A DNA stretch of 64,000 bases from Streptantibioticus rubrisoli (GCF_024436055.1 NZ_JANFNH010000011.1:62001-126000); one strand, 5' to 3'; counted from the stretch's first letter, positions 1 through 8,160 are shown. Numbers and translations: made by a program. Notes: generated by a model not told the origin, from the sequence alone.

Positions 1-1
1 T

Positions 2-178
2 CGCGAGCCATTGAGCGACGAACTTGCCCCCGAAGTGCCTGTACTGGCCCAGTCAATTGGGGAAGCCATGGCAGACAAGGGTCTTACGCCTGAGGAGATC
101 GCCTCAATCGCCGGGTTCTCGAACCCATCCAAGAACACGATCTTTGCTGCGCCAAAGCGCCGCCTCAGGGTGATCTAA
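2..178 (+). CDS. C-terminal end of an unidentified protein (cut by window edge)
   Basis: An open frame enters from the left edge and ends with TAA at 176-178, giving 58 residues. The tail contains a short helix-turn-helix-like stretch (GLTPEEIASIAGFSNPSKN), which suggests a DNA-binding or regulatory helix, but I do not recognise a family. It lies left of the tRNA-Ser-derived repeat, so it probably belongs to an older element abutting the AICE. The start lies outside the window, so size and function are unknown. Confidence 0.45.
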   Translation, partial: REPLSDELAPEVPVLAQSIGEAMADKGLTPEEIASIAGFSNPSKNTIFAAPKRRLRVI

Positions 179-254
179 AGCTGTTTCTGGGGTTTTCCTA
201 AAAATGGGGCTGTAACACTCTGGGTTGTTACAGCCCCATCGAGGAAGCAGGGAC

Positions 255-338
255 TGGGGGGCCTACAAGCAGCGCAACGCCGTGGAGCGGTGTACCAACC
301 GCCTGAAGCAGTGGCGCGGCATCGCGGGGTCGCTGTGA
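255..338 (+). pseudogene. IS5-family transposase C-terminal fragment
   Basis: The frame reads WGAYKQRNAVERCTNRLKQW, followed by RGIAGSL and a stop at 336-338. The block YKQRNxVERxxNRLKQWRGIA is the conserved end region of IS5-type transposases that are common in Streptomyces. Only about 27 residues remain and no 5' part is present upstream, so this is a dead insertion-sequence relic. It marks the left flank of the AICE as worn mobile DNA. Confidence 0.6.
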
Positions 339-340
339 AG

Positions 341-781
341 ATGGGCGTTCGCCTGATCAACGGTGTGAGCGCCTGCGACGATGTGAGCATGCCGACGCCT
401 GGAACGCCTCTCCCAGCTGCACTCATCCCCGACTGCACCAAACCGGAAGCTCACCACGCGGCCTATAGGAGCGCCAAGGCCAACGACGCGATCTTTGTGT
501 GCATCGCCCGCCAGGGCCAGCGCTGGAAGGTGGAGCTTGACGCTATGGCCAGTAGCGGGCCCACCATCCCGGACCAGGCAGTGACAGTCCTGCAGTCCGC
601 GGTTGAAGCATTGGTGTCTGCTGGCACAGCGACGCAAGCCAACATTGGGCCTGACTACATCTCCATGTGGGCGATCGAGAACGAGGAGAGGGCACGCGAG
701 ATCGCGGCTGCGTTCCATGCCGCTCTGCTCGGTCTCCAGCAGCTGTACACCGCGGTTCCGAGCCAGCGCGGGAGGGCCTAG
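341..781 (+). CDS. Hypothetical protein
   Basis: This 146-residue frame has normal Streptomyces codon bias from about residue 17 on. The second half looks like a folded alpha/beta protein (FVCIARQGQRWKVELDA, then long helices rich in Ala and Glu, such as ISMWAIENEERAREIAAAF). No family is recognised. ATG 341 was chosen because the frame upstream of it is the transposase relic; ATG 389 is an alternative. It stands alone with nothing supporting a partner. Confidence 0.4.
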   Translation: MGVRLINGVSACDDVSMPTPGTPLPAALIPDCTKPEAHHAAYRSAKANDAIFVCIARQGQRWKVELDAMASSGPTIPDQAVTVLQSAVEALVSAGTATQANIGPDYISMWAIENEERAREIAAAFHAALLGLQQLYTAVPSQRGRA

Positions 782-1434
782 CCTCCGAGTCCCCAGGCGC
801 TTCGTGGCGAGGCGGGCGGCGCGGCCAGCGGATCGCGGATTACGGACCGCACCCCGGCTCCTGCACCGCTGCCATTCGCGGCTTGAGGGTGGGGGCCTCT
901 CTGGGCCATCCACCCCTCCGGTCGATTCGCGGACGGATTTTCCATGACCAGGACGACACGTGGACGGGATCTGACTACCTCACTTCGCCCTCCGGTAAAT
1001 TGGCAGGTCAGACAGGGTGCAGAGGGGTGAAGATTCAAGCGCCGCCCCTGCGCACGCGCCAGTAAACCTTCGGCCCAGGTCTACTCTCCGCTGGAGTCGC
1101 TCAACGTCTCCCAGGTCTCGTTGTCCTCCCGAACCTGTGCAGCTGGCGCCACGCATGTGTGGTGGCCGACTAGCCTCTACGCGAGGACGAGCGCCAGCAC
1201 GTGACAGGGGCGACGCGGCGGAGTCGTTCTTGCTGGTTGCACGAAGGGTCTTCCAGTGCACCGGAGCGGATCGTAATTCTGCCCATGCATGGTGGCTGGT
1301 GCTCCCTCAGATGACTGCTGTCATGCCGGTTCAGCGGACCTCATGGGCCATCTGTGGGCCAGCAGGCGAGCTGAGAGCGACTAGGACGGCGTTCGAGCAG
1401 GTCACATGGGTTGTGGGCGCGGCTAGAGCGACGC
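782..1434. other. No gene seen
   Basis: Frames here are short, with poor third-position bias, and none resembles a known family. The stretch ends at the left att repeat. I searched it for the 5' half of a tRNA-Ser gene to match the repeat and found none. Confidence 0.5.
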
Positions 1435-1491
1435 TCTTGAAAACCGTCGTGGCAGCGATGTCACCGTGGGTTCAAATCCCACACTCTCCGC
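1435..1491 (+). repeat. attL: Left att site (3' part of tRNA-Ser(TGA))
   Basis: These 57 bases are identical to 12230-12286. They correspond to the anticodon loop (TTGAAAA), variable arm, T arm and acceptor 3' strand of a tRNA-Ser(UGA). The sequence upstream does not provide the matching 5' half (a GGAGAGTG-like acceptor strand is absent), so this is an att copy and not a working tRNA. A repeat pair of this kind is the usual footprint of AICE integration into the 3' end of a tRNA gene. Confidence 0.85.
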
Positions 1492-1507
1492 AGGTAAGGC
1501 GGTAGAT

Positions 1508-1542
1508 CCGGCCCCTGAGCAGCCAGTTTGCTCGGGGGCCGG
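1508..1542 (+). terminator. Hairpin after the left att copy
   Basis: A GC stem (CCGGCCCCTGAGCA paired with TGCTCGGGGGCCGG) encloses a small loop shortly after the tRNA fragment. There is no clear T tract, as is common in Streptomyces. It looks like an old tRNA terminator or an element-borne one. Confidence 0.5.
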
Positions 1543-1650
1543 TCCCGTGTGCGCTGTCCCTGACTGACCGTGATTCCCCGTCAGTTCCCGTCCGTTCGGG
1601 CACGGTGGGGGCACGCGCTCTGGCCTCCGGCAGGAACCACAGCGGTCCCC

Positions 1651-1801
1651 GCTGCCATCCCGTCTGCCGTCGACCCACACGCTAGTGGAGCGGGCTTGGC
1701 CCCTGGTGTCCAGGTGGAGCGCGCCACTGTACGAACGACCTGGACACCAGGGGCCAAGGCTGCTCGGCTCTGCCTGGGTCGATGGCAGGCGGGATGGCAG
1801 C
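1651..1801. repeat. Long imperfect inverted repeat (65/64-nt arms)
   Basis: The left arm 1651-1715 and right arm 1738-1801 are reverse complements with a few mismatches and one gap, separated by 22 nt. The inner 21 nt (cttggcccctggtgtccagg and one further base) and the outer 12 nt match perfectly. It lies inside the AICE just after the left att. Position and size suit a cis-acting site such as a transfer locus (clt), a single-strand origin, or a decayed IS with terminal repeats. None of these can be chosen from sequence alone. Confidence 0.7.
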
Positions 1802-2145
1802 CCCCTACGCACGCCACAGCGGACGTGCAGACGCACGTGGAGCCCCCGCCATCCCGGAGCCGGAGCGCCCCCGCCGGAGGCTTTCTTCTCATCTGCTGTC
1901 CACGTCGCTGGCCCGGCCTGGTCTTCGCCCCTTGTGGGCGCGGTCGGCGACGGCGCGCGGCCCCCGGCGGCGAAGACGAGGAGGGGAGCCGTGCGGCGGC
2001 GACGACCGGCGCCGCCGCGCTGTGCGCGGCACCTGAACCCCTGGTTCAACTGCTTGCAGTCCTCGGGAGGCCGGTCCACCGCGAGCGAAGCGAGCCTTGA
2101 TGAGGTAGAGAAACCTGTAACAGGTCCGCTCCGGGCTCCGGGCTC
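1802..2145. other. No gene seen between the inverted repeat and the HAD gene
   Basis: The stretch is GC-rich with no frame showing consistent coding bias. It probably holds cis sites of the AICE together with the inverted repeat, and a possible terminator for the leftward HAD gene (short GC inverted repeats near 2128-2160). Confidence 0.4.
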
Positions 2146-2844
2146 TTACCGGCTTCGCGGAGCCTGCATCGCGTCCGCGATGGTCTGCATGTGCTCCGTG
2201 ATTGCTTCGGCTCTGGCGTCGGCGAACGCACGTAGCTTGTGGGGCTTGTTGGCGTAGCCGATCGCGGTGCTTCCCGCCGCGTGGGCTGCCTCAATGTCCG
2301 TCACGGAGTCGCCGATGAGCACGCATTGGGTCGTGGCCGTGCCCAGTTGGTCAGCGGCGCGGATCAGCGAGTGCGGATCCGGCTTCATGAGGTCTGGGCG
2401 GTGTAGCGGGCGTCCCACGACTTCGTGGACGTGTTTGGTCAGCGAGTGCCGCGCTAGGAAGGCATGCACACAGTCCGAAGAGTTGTTACTGACCACGGCG
2501 ACGCGTCGCCCTGCTGTTTGAGCGGCTTCGAGCGCTGCAACAGCGCCGGGTGTGGGGTCGCCCGCCACTGCGACGGCTTCGATCTCGGCCGCGGTGAGAG
2601 CTTGTTCGATCTGCAAGCCCAGGGCCGTATCGGTCGCGTGGGTGAGACGTAGGACTTCGAGAGGATCGTCCGTGTCGGCGAGCTTTGCGCTTAGCACGGA
2701 ATCCGGCGGTGCCGCGAGCTGCGCCAATTGCCTGGCTACCTGCGGAGCAGGCAAGCCTGCGAACACGTCGCAGAGTGGACCGTCGAAGTCAAACAGGATG
2801 GCTGAGGCTTGGGCTAGTGTCCTGGCCACAGTGTCAGTGCCCAT
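2146..2844 (-). CDS. HAD-superfamily phosphatase (subfamily IA-like)
   Basis: This 232-residue protein has all four HAD motifs: the nucleophile motif ILFDFDG near the N terminus, VVSNNSS (motif II), the lysine in MKPDPHSL (motif III) and the acidic pair in LIGDSVTDIEAA (motif IV). HAD-IA enzymes cleave small phosphomonoesters; the substrate here is unknown. ATG 2844 starts just before the first HAD motif and overlaps the GntR stop by 11 bp, so the two are translationally coupled. The same GntR-HAD pair recurs in Streptomyces AICEs from general knowledge; its role in the element is not established. Confidence 0.85.
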   Translation of the reverse strand: MGTDTVARTLAQASAILFDFDGPLCDVFAGLPAPQVARQLAQLAAPPDSVLSAKLADTDDPLEVLRLTHATDTALGLQIEQALTAAEIEAVAVAGDPTPGAVAALEAAQTAGRRVAVVSNNSSDCVHAFLARHSLTKHVHEVVGRPLHRPDLMKPDPHSLIRAADQLGTATTQCVLIGDSVTDIEAAHAAGSTAIGYANKPHKLRAFADARAEAITEHMQTIADAMQAPRSR

Positions 2845-3700
2845 CAAGATCGATTTCCCTTGCGATGGTCTCCCACACGCTGTCAAACCACATGCGGGCC
2901 TGCTGAACTTGCTGGGCGCCGCCGGAGGAGTCGCCATCGTTGACCGAGTGGTGGAAGAGCACGGTGTCCCGGCCGACCAGATCGTAGATTTCGATGGTTT
3001 CGCCTTGAGCCACGACCTTGTTGGGCTTGATCGGGTAGTAGCCGAAGAACGTATCGGCCTTATTGATCACGTACAGCTTGAAGAACTGAGTACCGCTGTG
3101 AACGCGCACGTCAACTCGCGTTTCGGGCACCAAGCCGAGGTGGCCCAACTCGGCGACTGAGTCGCGGATGCTTCGCGTGTACCCAAGCATGATTTCGTGC
3201 ATGCGGCTACGTAGCCGCTCGTCGTCTGCGCAGTCCTCGCGGCGCACGGGCGCCGCCTGCGGCACAGACATGTCCGGTACCAGGATGCGCACGGTGATGC
3301 TCGACGGAGTGAGCCGTCCGATCCGGATCTTGTCCAACGGCTCTTGCAGTGCCCCGTGCAGCGTCTCACTGGAGAACCCTGCGAAGTCGATGGTGACTTC
3401 CTTGCTGGAGAACGCCTGTTCAACGTAGGGACGCAGCCCTGCGGGCCGTTCGGTCCGATTGCGGACGTAGACTCCGCTGCCCTTGCGGGAGACCACCAGG
3501 CCTTCGTCTTCCAGCTCCCGCAGTGCGCGTTGGATCGTCGCTCGTGCGAAGCCGTAGAGATCCGTCAGCTCTTTGTGGGACGGGAGTTTCTGCCCCGGCG
3601 CGAGCTTCCTTGTCCGGATCGCCGCGCCCAGACTGCTCGCCACCTGCTCATAAGGCGGCCGGTCGTCGTCGGGGTCCAGTGGGTCGGGGGCGAAGGTCAT
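2834..3700 (-). CDS. GntR-family transcriptional regulator of the AICE
   Basis: In this 288-residue protein, residues ~15-85 form a GntR winged helix (PPYEQVASSLGAAIRTRKL, LPSHKELTDLYGFARATIQR, GLVVSRKGSGVYV). A long C-terminal effector domain follows that I could not assign with confidence (UTRA-like at best). ATG 3700 was preferred to the upstream ATG because the winged helix then starts about 15 residues in. The gene is divergent from the transfer genes starting at 3834, so it very likely represses them and itself through sites in the 133-bp gap, like the KorSA regulator of pSAM2. Confidence 0.85.
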   Translation of the reverse strand: MTFAPDPLDPDDDRPPYEQVASSLGAAIRTRKLAPGQKLPSHKELTDLYGFARATIQRALRELEDEGLVVSRKGSGVYVRNRTERPAGLRPYVEQAFSSKEVTIDFAGFSSETLHGALQEPLDKIRIGRLTPSSITVRILVPDMSVPQAAPVRREDCADDERLRSRMHEIMLGYTRSIRDSVAELGHLGLVPETRVDVRVHSGTQFFKLYVINKADTFFGYYPIKPNKVVAQGETIEIYDLVGRDTVLFHHSVNDGDSSGGAQQVQQARMWFDSVWETIAREIDLDGH

Positions 3701-3751
3701 GCCTCGATCGTACGCGCGGACTCGCTCATCGGGACAGCCAGGACAGTCAGG

Positions 3752-3825
3752 TGTTGACATGACTAGCCAGGTTGCTTACGTTGGTCATGTACGGAGATGG
3801 CTAACCAGGCCAGTCACATGACAGG
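3752..3825. promoter_or_regulatory. Divergent promoter/operator region of the AICE
   Basis: Two near-identical 10-mers occur 28 bp apart in the same direction: actagccagg (3772-3781) and gctaaccagg (3800-3809). The flanking sequence repeats ttgacatgac and agtcacatgac. Repeats in the gap between a GntR gene and the first transfer gene suggest GntR operators. A TTGACA-like hexamer sits at 3754-3759. Binding is inferred, not shown. Confidence 0.5.
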
Positions 3826-3833
3826 AGAGAGCT

Positions 3834-4190
3834 ATGCCGTCCTTCAAGATCGACCTTTCGACCGCTGCGGTGTTCGTGGCGACCGCGCCCGCGCCGAAGC
3901 TGGTCAACCAGAAGACCGGTGAGCGGGCCGTGGACCGGGAGACCGGTGCGGGGCTGTCGACCGTGGGCCTTCTGGTCTCCGACGAGGGGGAGGGGAACCT
4001 GTACCAGGTGACCGTCCCGGAGACCGGGATCCCCGACGGGCTGGCCCCGGGTATGCCGGTCTCGGTGATCGGGCTGAAGGCTCGGGACTGGGAGAACGAG
4101 TTCAACGGCCAGAAGCGGCACGGGATCTCGTTCCGGGCCGTGGCTGTGACCTCGCTGGTCCCGGCTGTGGCTTCGAACGGTAAGGGCTGA
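3834..4190 (+). CDS. SCO3933-family small AICE protein
   Basis: This 118-residue soluble protein starts MPSFKIDLSTAAVFVA and carries the family's conserved pattern: a PAPKLVNQKTGERAVDRETG block, then LYQVTVPE and a final beta-rich part. Homologues are encoded immediately before the FtsK-type translocase in Streptomyces AICEs and are named SCO3933-family regulatory proteins; a role in element regulation is presumed. A GGAGAG ribosome site precedes the ATG. The next gene begins 4 bp after its stop. Confidence 0.8.
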   Translation: MPSFKIDLSTAAVFVATAPAPKLVNQKTGERAVDRETGAGLSTVGLLVSDEGEGNLYQVTVPETGIPDGLAPGMPVSVIGLKARDWENEFNGQKRHGISFRAVAVTSLVPAVASNGKG

Positions 4191-4194
4191 GCCG

Positions 4195-5550
4195 GTGTCC
4201 GCGCTGCTGGTGCTCGTGGCGCTGGGGTTAGGACTCGCCGGTGTGCTGGTGCTGCGGCATCAGCGTCCAGCCTGGTACTGGCTGGCCATCGGCGGCTGGT
4301 TGGCGGTGCTGCGGGTCAGCTTCGGCTACTCGTCGGTGATGGAAGCGTGCGGGTTGACGGTCCCGCCGTCGCGGATGCGGCTGATGCTGGCCCGCGCGGC
4401 GAATCGGGAAGTCCCGCCGAACCGTCCGCCGCGTCTGGTTCGGATGCGGATCACGCGTACCGGCCTGGTCATGCGGTTGAGGCTGTGCCCGGGGCAGGAT
4501 GCGTTCGACGTGGCCACGTCGACGGATCGGCTTCGGCATTCGTTCCTGATGCACGCGGTCACCTCCCGCGAGGTGAAGGCGGGTGTGGTGGAAGTGCGGA
4601 TGACCGGCTATGACGTGCTACGTCGGGTGCAGATACCCGCAAGGGCTGAGCGGTCGCTGTTGCGGGTGCCGGTCGCGCTGGTCGATGACGGCTCGGTCCA
4701 CTATCGGGACTTCCGCGAGGTGCCGCACCGGTTGGACTTGGGTGCCACGGTGTCGGGTAAGTCGGTGTCCTTGCGGAACTTGGTCACCGAACTCGCACCG
4801 CAACCGGTCGCCCTAGTGGGGATCGACTGTAAACAGGGTGTCGAGTTGGGGCCGTTGGCCCGCCGCCTGTCGGCCTTCGCCGACAATCCCGATAGCGCTG
4901 CCGATCTGCTGGAAGCGCTCGTTGAGCGGATGGCACAGATCTACCTGGTCATCCGTCGTGAGCAGCGGATCAGCGTGGACATCCCGGATGCGGAGATCAC
5001 CGCCGATATCTGGGGCCTTCCCGAAGCCATCCGCCCGACCCCCGTGGTGCTCATCGTTGATGAGGTCGCGGAACTGCTGCTGATCTCTAGCAACAGTGAG
5101 AAGAAGCGCCGCGAGCGCACCATGACCGCTCTGGTCCGGCTGGCCCAACTCGGTCGTGCAGCAGGCATCTACCTGGAGATCTGCGGGCAACGCTTCGGCG
5201 CCGAACTCGGTGAGGGCACAACGATGTTGCGTGCTCAGTTGACCGGCCGCATCTGCCATCGCGTCAACGACGAGGGCTCCGCGAAGATGGCCCTCGCCGA
5301 CATCTCCCCCGAAGCGGTCCTCGCCGCGACAACGATCGCGCCGAACCAACAGGGCGTAGCGGTCCTCGGCGACTCCTCCGGCGGCTGGGTCCGTGGCCGT
5401 GGCCCCTACGTCAGCCTGCGGCGCGCGGTCAATGTCTGCAACCGCTACGCCCACTTGACCCCTGACCTACCCGAACTCGCTCCATTCCGGCCCGCGTTGC
5501 CGGTGGCTGAGCCGGTCGACCTGGCCAAGCCCGTCCCGGCCTCCGCCTAG
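4195..5550 (+). CDS. FtsK/SpoIIIE-type DNA translocase (TraB/TraSA homologue)
   Basis: This 451-residue protein has two N-terminal membrane segments (residues ~1-20 and 25-45), then a RecA-fold motor. Walker A reads GATVSGKS (consensus fits, with Val where Gly is usual) and Walker B reads PVVLIVDEVAEL. A later LARLGRAAGIYLE-like segment and QLTGRICHRV also match TraB proteins. Such proteins move double-stranded plasmid or AICE DNA between mycelia in Streptomyces conjugation. It starts with GTG at 4195, 4 bp after the previous stop, so it is in one operon with the SCO3933-like gene. Confidence 0.9.
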   Translation: MSALLVLVALGLGLAGVLVLRHQRPAWYWLAIGGWLAVLRVSFGYSSVMEACGLTVPPSRMRLMLARAANREVPPNRPPRLVRMRITRTGLVMRLRLCPGQDAFDVATSTDRLRHSFLMHAVTSREVKAGVVEVRMTGYDVLRRVQIPARAERSLLRVPVALVDDGSVHYRDFREVPHRLDLGATVSGKSVSLRNLVTELAPQPVALVGIDCKQGVELGPLARRLSAFADNPDSAADLLEALVERMAQIYLVIRREQRISVDIPDAEITADIWGLPEAIRPTPVVLIVDEVAELLLISSNSEKKRRERTMTALVRLAQLGRAAGIYLEICGQRFGAELGEGTTMLRAQLTGRICHRVNDEGSAKMALADISPEAVLAATTIAPNQQGVAVLGDSSGGWVRGRGPYVSLRRAVNVCNRYAHLTPDLPELAPFRPALPVAEPVDLAKPVPASA

Positions 5551-5638
5551 CCCTTCCCTGCTCCATCGGTCGGCGTGACCGCCTTCACGCCAAGTCCCTA
5601 CCCGATCCATGCCCGAAACCAAGAAGGAGAGAGATCAC

Positions 5639-5848
5639 ATGTCGAACCGTGACCGTCGCACCAGCGCCGCGGCGGAGGACCGGCGGCGAACCGGCACTCT
5701 GGTCATGCACGCTATGCAGTACCTCAACGACCCTTCCGGCAAGCCGGATGGGAAGTTCGCGGACGTGATCATCACCGGCTGCACCGCGTCCAAGGGCAAC
5801 AAGAACTACCCGCCCAAGGGCCACGGCTACCCCCGCAAGGACCGGTGA
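5639..5848 (+). CDS. Small hypothetical AICE protein
   Basis: This 69-residue protein is basic and polar with no membrane segment. ATG 5639 was chosen over ATG 5609 because AAGGAGAGA lies 7 bp before it. The frame overlaps the next gene's GTG by 4 bp (GTGA). It resembles the small unnamed proteins that follow the translocase gene in Streptomyces AICEs. No function is known. Confidence 0.65.
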   Translation: MSNRDRRTSAAAEDRRRTGTLVMHAMQYLNDPSGKPDGKFADVIITGCTASKGNKNYPPKGHGYPRKDR

Positions 5849-6048
5849 TCGCCGTGTGCCTGCGCTGCCAGGACGGCATCGTGACCGGCGAACTGATCCA
5901 CGACCTCATCGCCTACGAGGAACGGCCGGACGCCGACAGCGAGTTCGTCCAGCTCCTGCGGGGCGCCTTCCGCGCGGAAGCCTTCGCCCGGATGACCGAC
6001 TCCTACCCGCCGATCGGCCACACCTTCCCCCGCTACGCGGGCGAGTGA
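5845..6048 (+). CDS. Small hypothetical AICE protein with a CxxC
   Basis: This 67-residue protein starts with GTG inside the previous stop (4-bp overlap). The N terminus has MIAVCLRCQDG, a single CxxC that could be half of a metal site, followed by a helical acidic part. It is part of the run of tiny, tightly packed genes after traB. The function is unknown. Confidence 0.6.
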   Translation: MIAVCLRCQDGIVTGELIHDLIAYEERPDADSEFVQLLRGAFRAEAFARMTDSYPPIGHTFPRYAGE

Positions 6049-6053
6049 CCACC

Positions 6054-6242
6054 ATGGCCACCACTCGACAGGCCACCCGCAGCAAGCCCGCCGAACCGCC
6101 CAAGTGCCCGGTCTGTAAGGGCACCGGCGAGACCACCATCACCGTCCGCGTCGGTCGCCGTCGCCGTGACACCGGCGCACAGCAACTGGGGCTCTGTCTG
6201 ACCTGCCTCGGGTCTGGCGAAGCCCCCGCAAGGGAGGAGTAG
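6054..6242 (+). CDS. Small zinc-finger-like AICE protein
   Basis: This 62-residue protein has CPVCKGTGETT and LCLTCLGSGEA, two CxxCxGxG-type units like the DnaJ central zinc repeats. They probably bind one zinc. It starts at ATG 6054, 5 bp after the previous stop. It shares this knuckle with the gene at 7972. The role in transfer is unknown. Confidence 0.65.
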   Translation: MATTRQATRSKPAEPPKCPVCKGTGETTITVRVGRRRRDTGAQQLGLCLTCLGSGEAPAREE

Positions 6243-6246
6243 CCCA

Positions 6247-6411
6247 GTGTTCGAGTTCCGCGTGATCTGTGACCAGGACGACGTGCCGTTCATCGTCCGT
6301 GACCTGTGCCGGACCTTCGTGGTCCGCAGCGTGAGGCGGTTCCCGGCCCGCACCGAAGGGCGCGAACGCCTCTACGTCGAAGCCGAACGCCAAGCCGAGC
6401 CCACCTTGTAG
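6247..6411 (+). CDS. Short AICE protein (54 aa)
   Basis: The frame GTG 6247 to TAG 6411 encodes MFEFRVICDQDDVPFIVRD and continues with an Arg-rich segment. It starts 4 bp after the previous gene and keeps strong third-position GC. It is similar in size and place to unnamed mobile-element proteins in this cluster, and it is too short for family assignment. Confidence 0.55.
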   Translation: MFEFRVICDQDDVPFIVRDLCRTFVVRSVRRFPARTEGRERLYVEAERQAEPTL

Positions 6412-6492
6412 CCCCTGCCCCCCGGGGCCGGACGGACCGACTCCCTGTCCGGCCCCGGACACCGCTTCCACTCCTGGAAGGGAGGATCCGAA

Positions 6493-7149
6493 ATGCGTCG
6501 ACTGCCCCGGCTGGATGCGGTCTTGGTGCAAGCGGTGATCGCCGCCGCGCTGTCCTTCGCCCACCTGCACGACATCGCTGAAGCAGCCGGGCAAGACGGC
6601 TGGAAGGCGTGGGCCTACCCGATCAGCGTCGACCTGCTGCTGGTCGCCGCCTGGCGCAAGCTGCGGGCCAAAACCGCGCCCCGGCTGGCCTGGTGCTGGT
6701 TCACCATCGCCCTCACCGCTTCCCTGGGCGCCAACGTCGCCACCGCCGGATTCCTCGATCTGCACCACGCCCCGGCCTGGCTGCGCATGGTCGTGGCCGG
6801 ATGGCCCGCCGCCGCCTTCCTCGGCGGCACCCTCCTCGCCCACACCACCAAAACCGAACCGGTCCCCGGCCCGGTCGAACCGGCGCCCGAAGCATCCCCT
6901 GCCGAACCACCCGCGACCGAAGCAGAGTTGCCCGCGCTCGTGTCGGCCGAACCGGACCCCGCCCCGGCGCCTGCCCTCCCGGCCTCGCCGGTGGCTGCCC
7001 CGGCGATCCCCGCCGCTCTGGTCGCACACGCCCGCAAGATCGCCGACACGCACCGCGCCACCACCGGACACCCGATCGACCCCGAAACCCTGCGCGCCCG
7101 GCTCGGCGTCCCCGCCGACCTGGCCAACGCCGTTGCCGCCGCCCTGTAA
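6493..7149 (+). CDS. DUF2637 membrane protein (spread-type)
   Basis: This 218-residue protein has an N-terminal part (~1-115) with several hydrophobic helices and the family signature AAALSFAHLHDIAEAAG and WAYPISVDLLLVAAWR. A Pro/Ala/Glu-rich linker (~120-175) follows, then a helical tail resembling a small DNA-binding domain (PIDPETLRARLGVPADLANA). DUF2637 proteins are encoded in the spread (spd) region of actinomycete conjugative plasmids and AICEs; I infer a membrane role in intra-mycelial spread. A GGGAGG ribosome site precedes ATG 6493. Confidence 0.8.
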   Translation: MRRLPRLDAVLVQAVIAAALSFAHLHDIAEAAGQDGWKAWAYPISVDLLLVAAWRKLRAKTAPRLAWCWFTIALTASLGANVATAGFLDLHHAPAWLRMVVAGWPAAAFLGGTLLAHTTKTEPVPGPVEPAPEASPAEPPATEAELPALVSAEPDPAPAPALPASPVAAPAIPAALVAHARKIADTHRATTGHPIDPETLRARLGVPADLANAVAAAL

Positions 7150-7173
7150 CCCACCCGCGAAAGGACATCTGTC

Positions 7174-7362
7174 ATGGCTGCTGCTCGCTTTTGGGACCTG
7201 TTCCGCATCGGCCCCGTAGAGATCGCCACCCACCGCGACCGGTACGGCCGCACCGCACACGTCGCCGCCTGCACCGCGCCCGGCTGCGACTGGTCCGCCG
7301 ACTACCTCAACCGCTTTGCCGCCGAACTCGCCGCCCGTACCCACCGCTGCGCCCCCCGCTGA
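7174..7362 (+). CDS. Mobile-element transfer protein (small)
   Basis: This 62-residue protein reads MAAARFWDLFRIGPVEIATH, with two Cys in CTAPGCDW and a final THRC. Proteins of this size and motif occur next to DUF2637 genes in AICEs and are listed as mobile element transfer proteins. The Cys/His set may bind a metal. AAAGGAC lies before the ATG. Confidence 0.7.
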   Translation: MAAARFWDLFRIGPVEIATHRDRYGRTAHVAACTAPGCDWSADYLNRFAAELAARTHRCAPR

Positions 7363-7377
7363 CCGAGGATCCCCGTC

Positions 7378-7566
7378 ATGACTGTGCCGTTGTGGTTCGT
7401 CGTCCTGGTCGTCAGTTGGCTCGCCGTTCGTCTGGTCCGCCCGCCGTGGTGGGTCGTCGCTCTGCTGCTCCTTGGCGGCTTCCTCCTCGCACACAGCTTC
7501 CTCGCCCCCGCGATCGAGTCTGGCACTCACACCGGCGTCGGCATCGTCAACGGCACCACCAAATAG
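7378..7566 (+). CDS. Small membrane protein, SpdD-like
   Basis: This 62-residue protein has two adjacent hydrophobic helices (VPLWFVVLVVSWLAVRLV and WVVALLLLGGFLLAHSFLA). It sits in the spread-gene run, and size and topology match SpdD-type plasmid spread proteins. Assignment by context is stronger than by sequence. Confidence 0.65.
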   Translation: MTVPLWFVVLVVSWLAVRLVRPPWWVVALLLLGGFLLAHSFLAPAIESGTHTGVGIVNGTTK

Positions 7567-7588
7567 TCCCGTTGAAAGGAGGAACCTC

Positions 7589-7876
7589 ATGGACGGGAAC
7601 CTAATCGCCGCCACCATCCTCTTCGGCCCCGGCGCGGTCGCCCTGCCCACCATCGCGGTTCTGTGGCACCGCACCAACAAGCAGCACGAGGTCGAGCGCG
7701 CGATCTTCGCCGAACACTGCGTCCGCACCACGCCGGGTGCACCGACCCCGCCGCCCGCCCGCGAACCGGCCCCCGTGATCACCACCCCGGCACCCGTGCT
7801 GGCCTTGGTCCCCGCCCCCGTGGCGGAGCCGTCCGCGCCCGTGATCGACCTGACCACGCGCAAACGCATCGCCTAA
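7589..7876 (+). CDS. Single-pass membrane AICE protein
   Basis: This 95-residue protein has one N-terminal hydrophobic helix (LIAATILFGPGAVALPTIAV), a short basic segment, and a Pro/Ala-rich tail. AAAGGAGG precedes ATG 7589. The layout (a short anchor plus a low-complexity cytoplasmic tail) fits a spread-locus protein, but no family is recognised. Confidence 0.6.
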   Translation: MDGNLIAATILFGPGAVALPTIAVLWHRTNKQHEVERAIFAEHCVRTTPGAPTPPPAREPAPVITTPAPVLALVPAPVAEPSAPVIDLTTRKRIA

Positions 7877-7971
7877 CCGGCCCCCGGGGCGGCCTCGATA
7901 CCGCCAAGCATCCGCCGCCCCGGGCGCCTTCACCCCTTCCAGATCCACCGGACCCGAAAGGAACCCTCATC

Positions 7972-8160
7972 ATGCCCGAGATCACCCCTGCCGCGATTCG
8001 CCGGTGCGGGTACTGCGACGGCTTCCCCGCCGTGGCCATCACCACCGGCCTACGCACCGCCGACGGTGACCGCGAGATCGTCACCGTGACCTGCCCCGCC
8101 TGCAAGGGCACCGGTACCGCCCCGTCCGGCCGCCCCCGCCTCGCGACGGCCGGAAGGTGA
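7972..8160 (+). CDS. Small zinc-knuckle AICE protein
   Basis: This 62-residue protein pairs RCGYCDGFPAV with CPACKGTGTAP, four cysteines in two CxxC units. It is a second, diverged version of the 6054 gene. It may be a nucleic-acid or protein adaptor; nothing else supports a function. Confidence 0.65.
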   Translation: MPEITPAAIRRCGYCDGFPAVAITTGLRTADGDREIVTVTCPACKGTGTAPSGRPRLATAGR

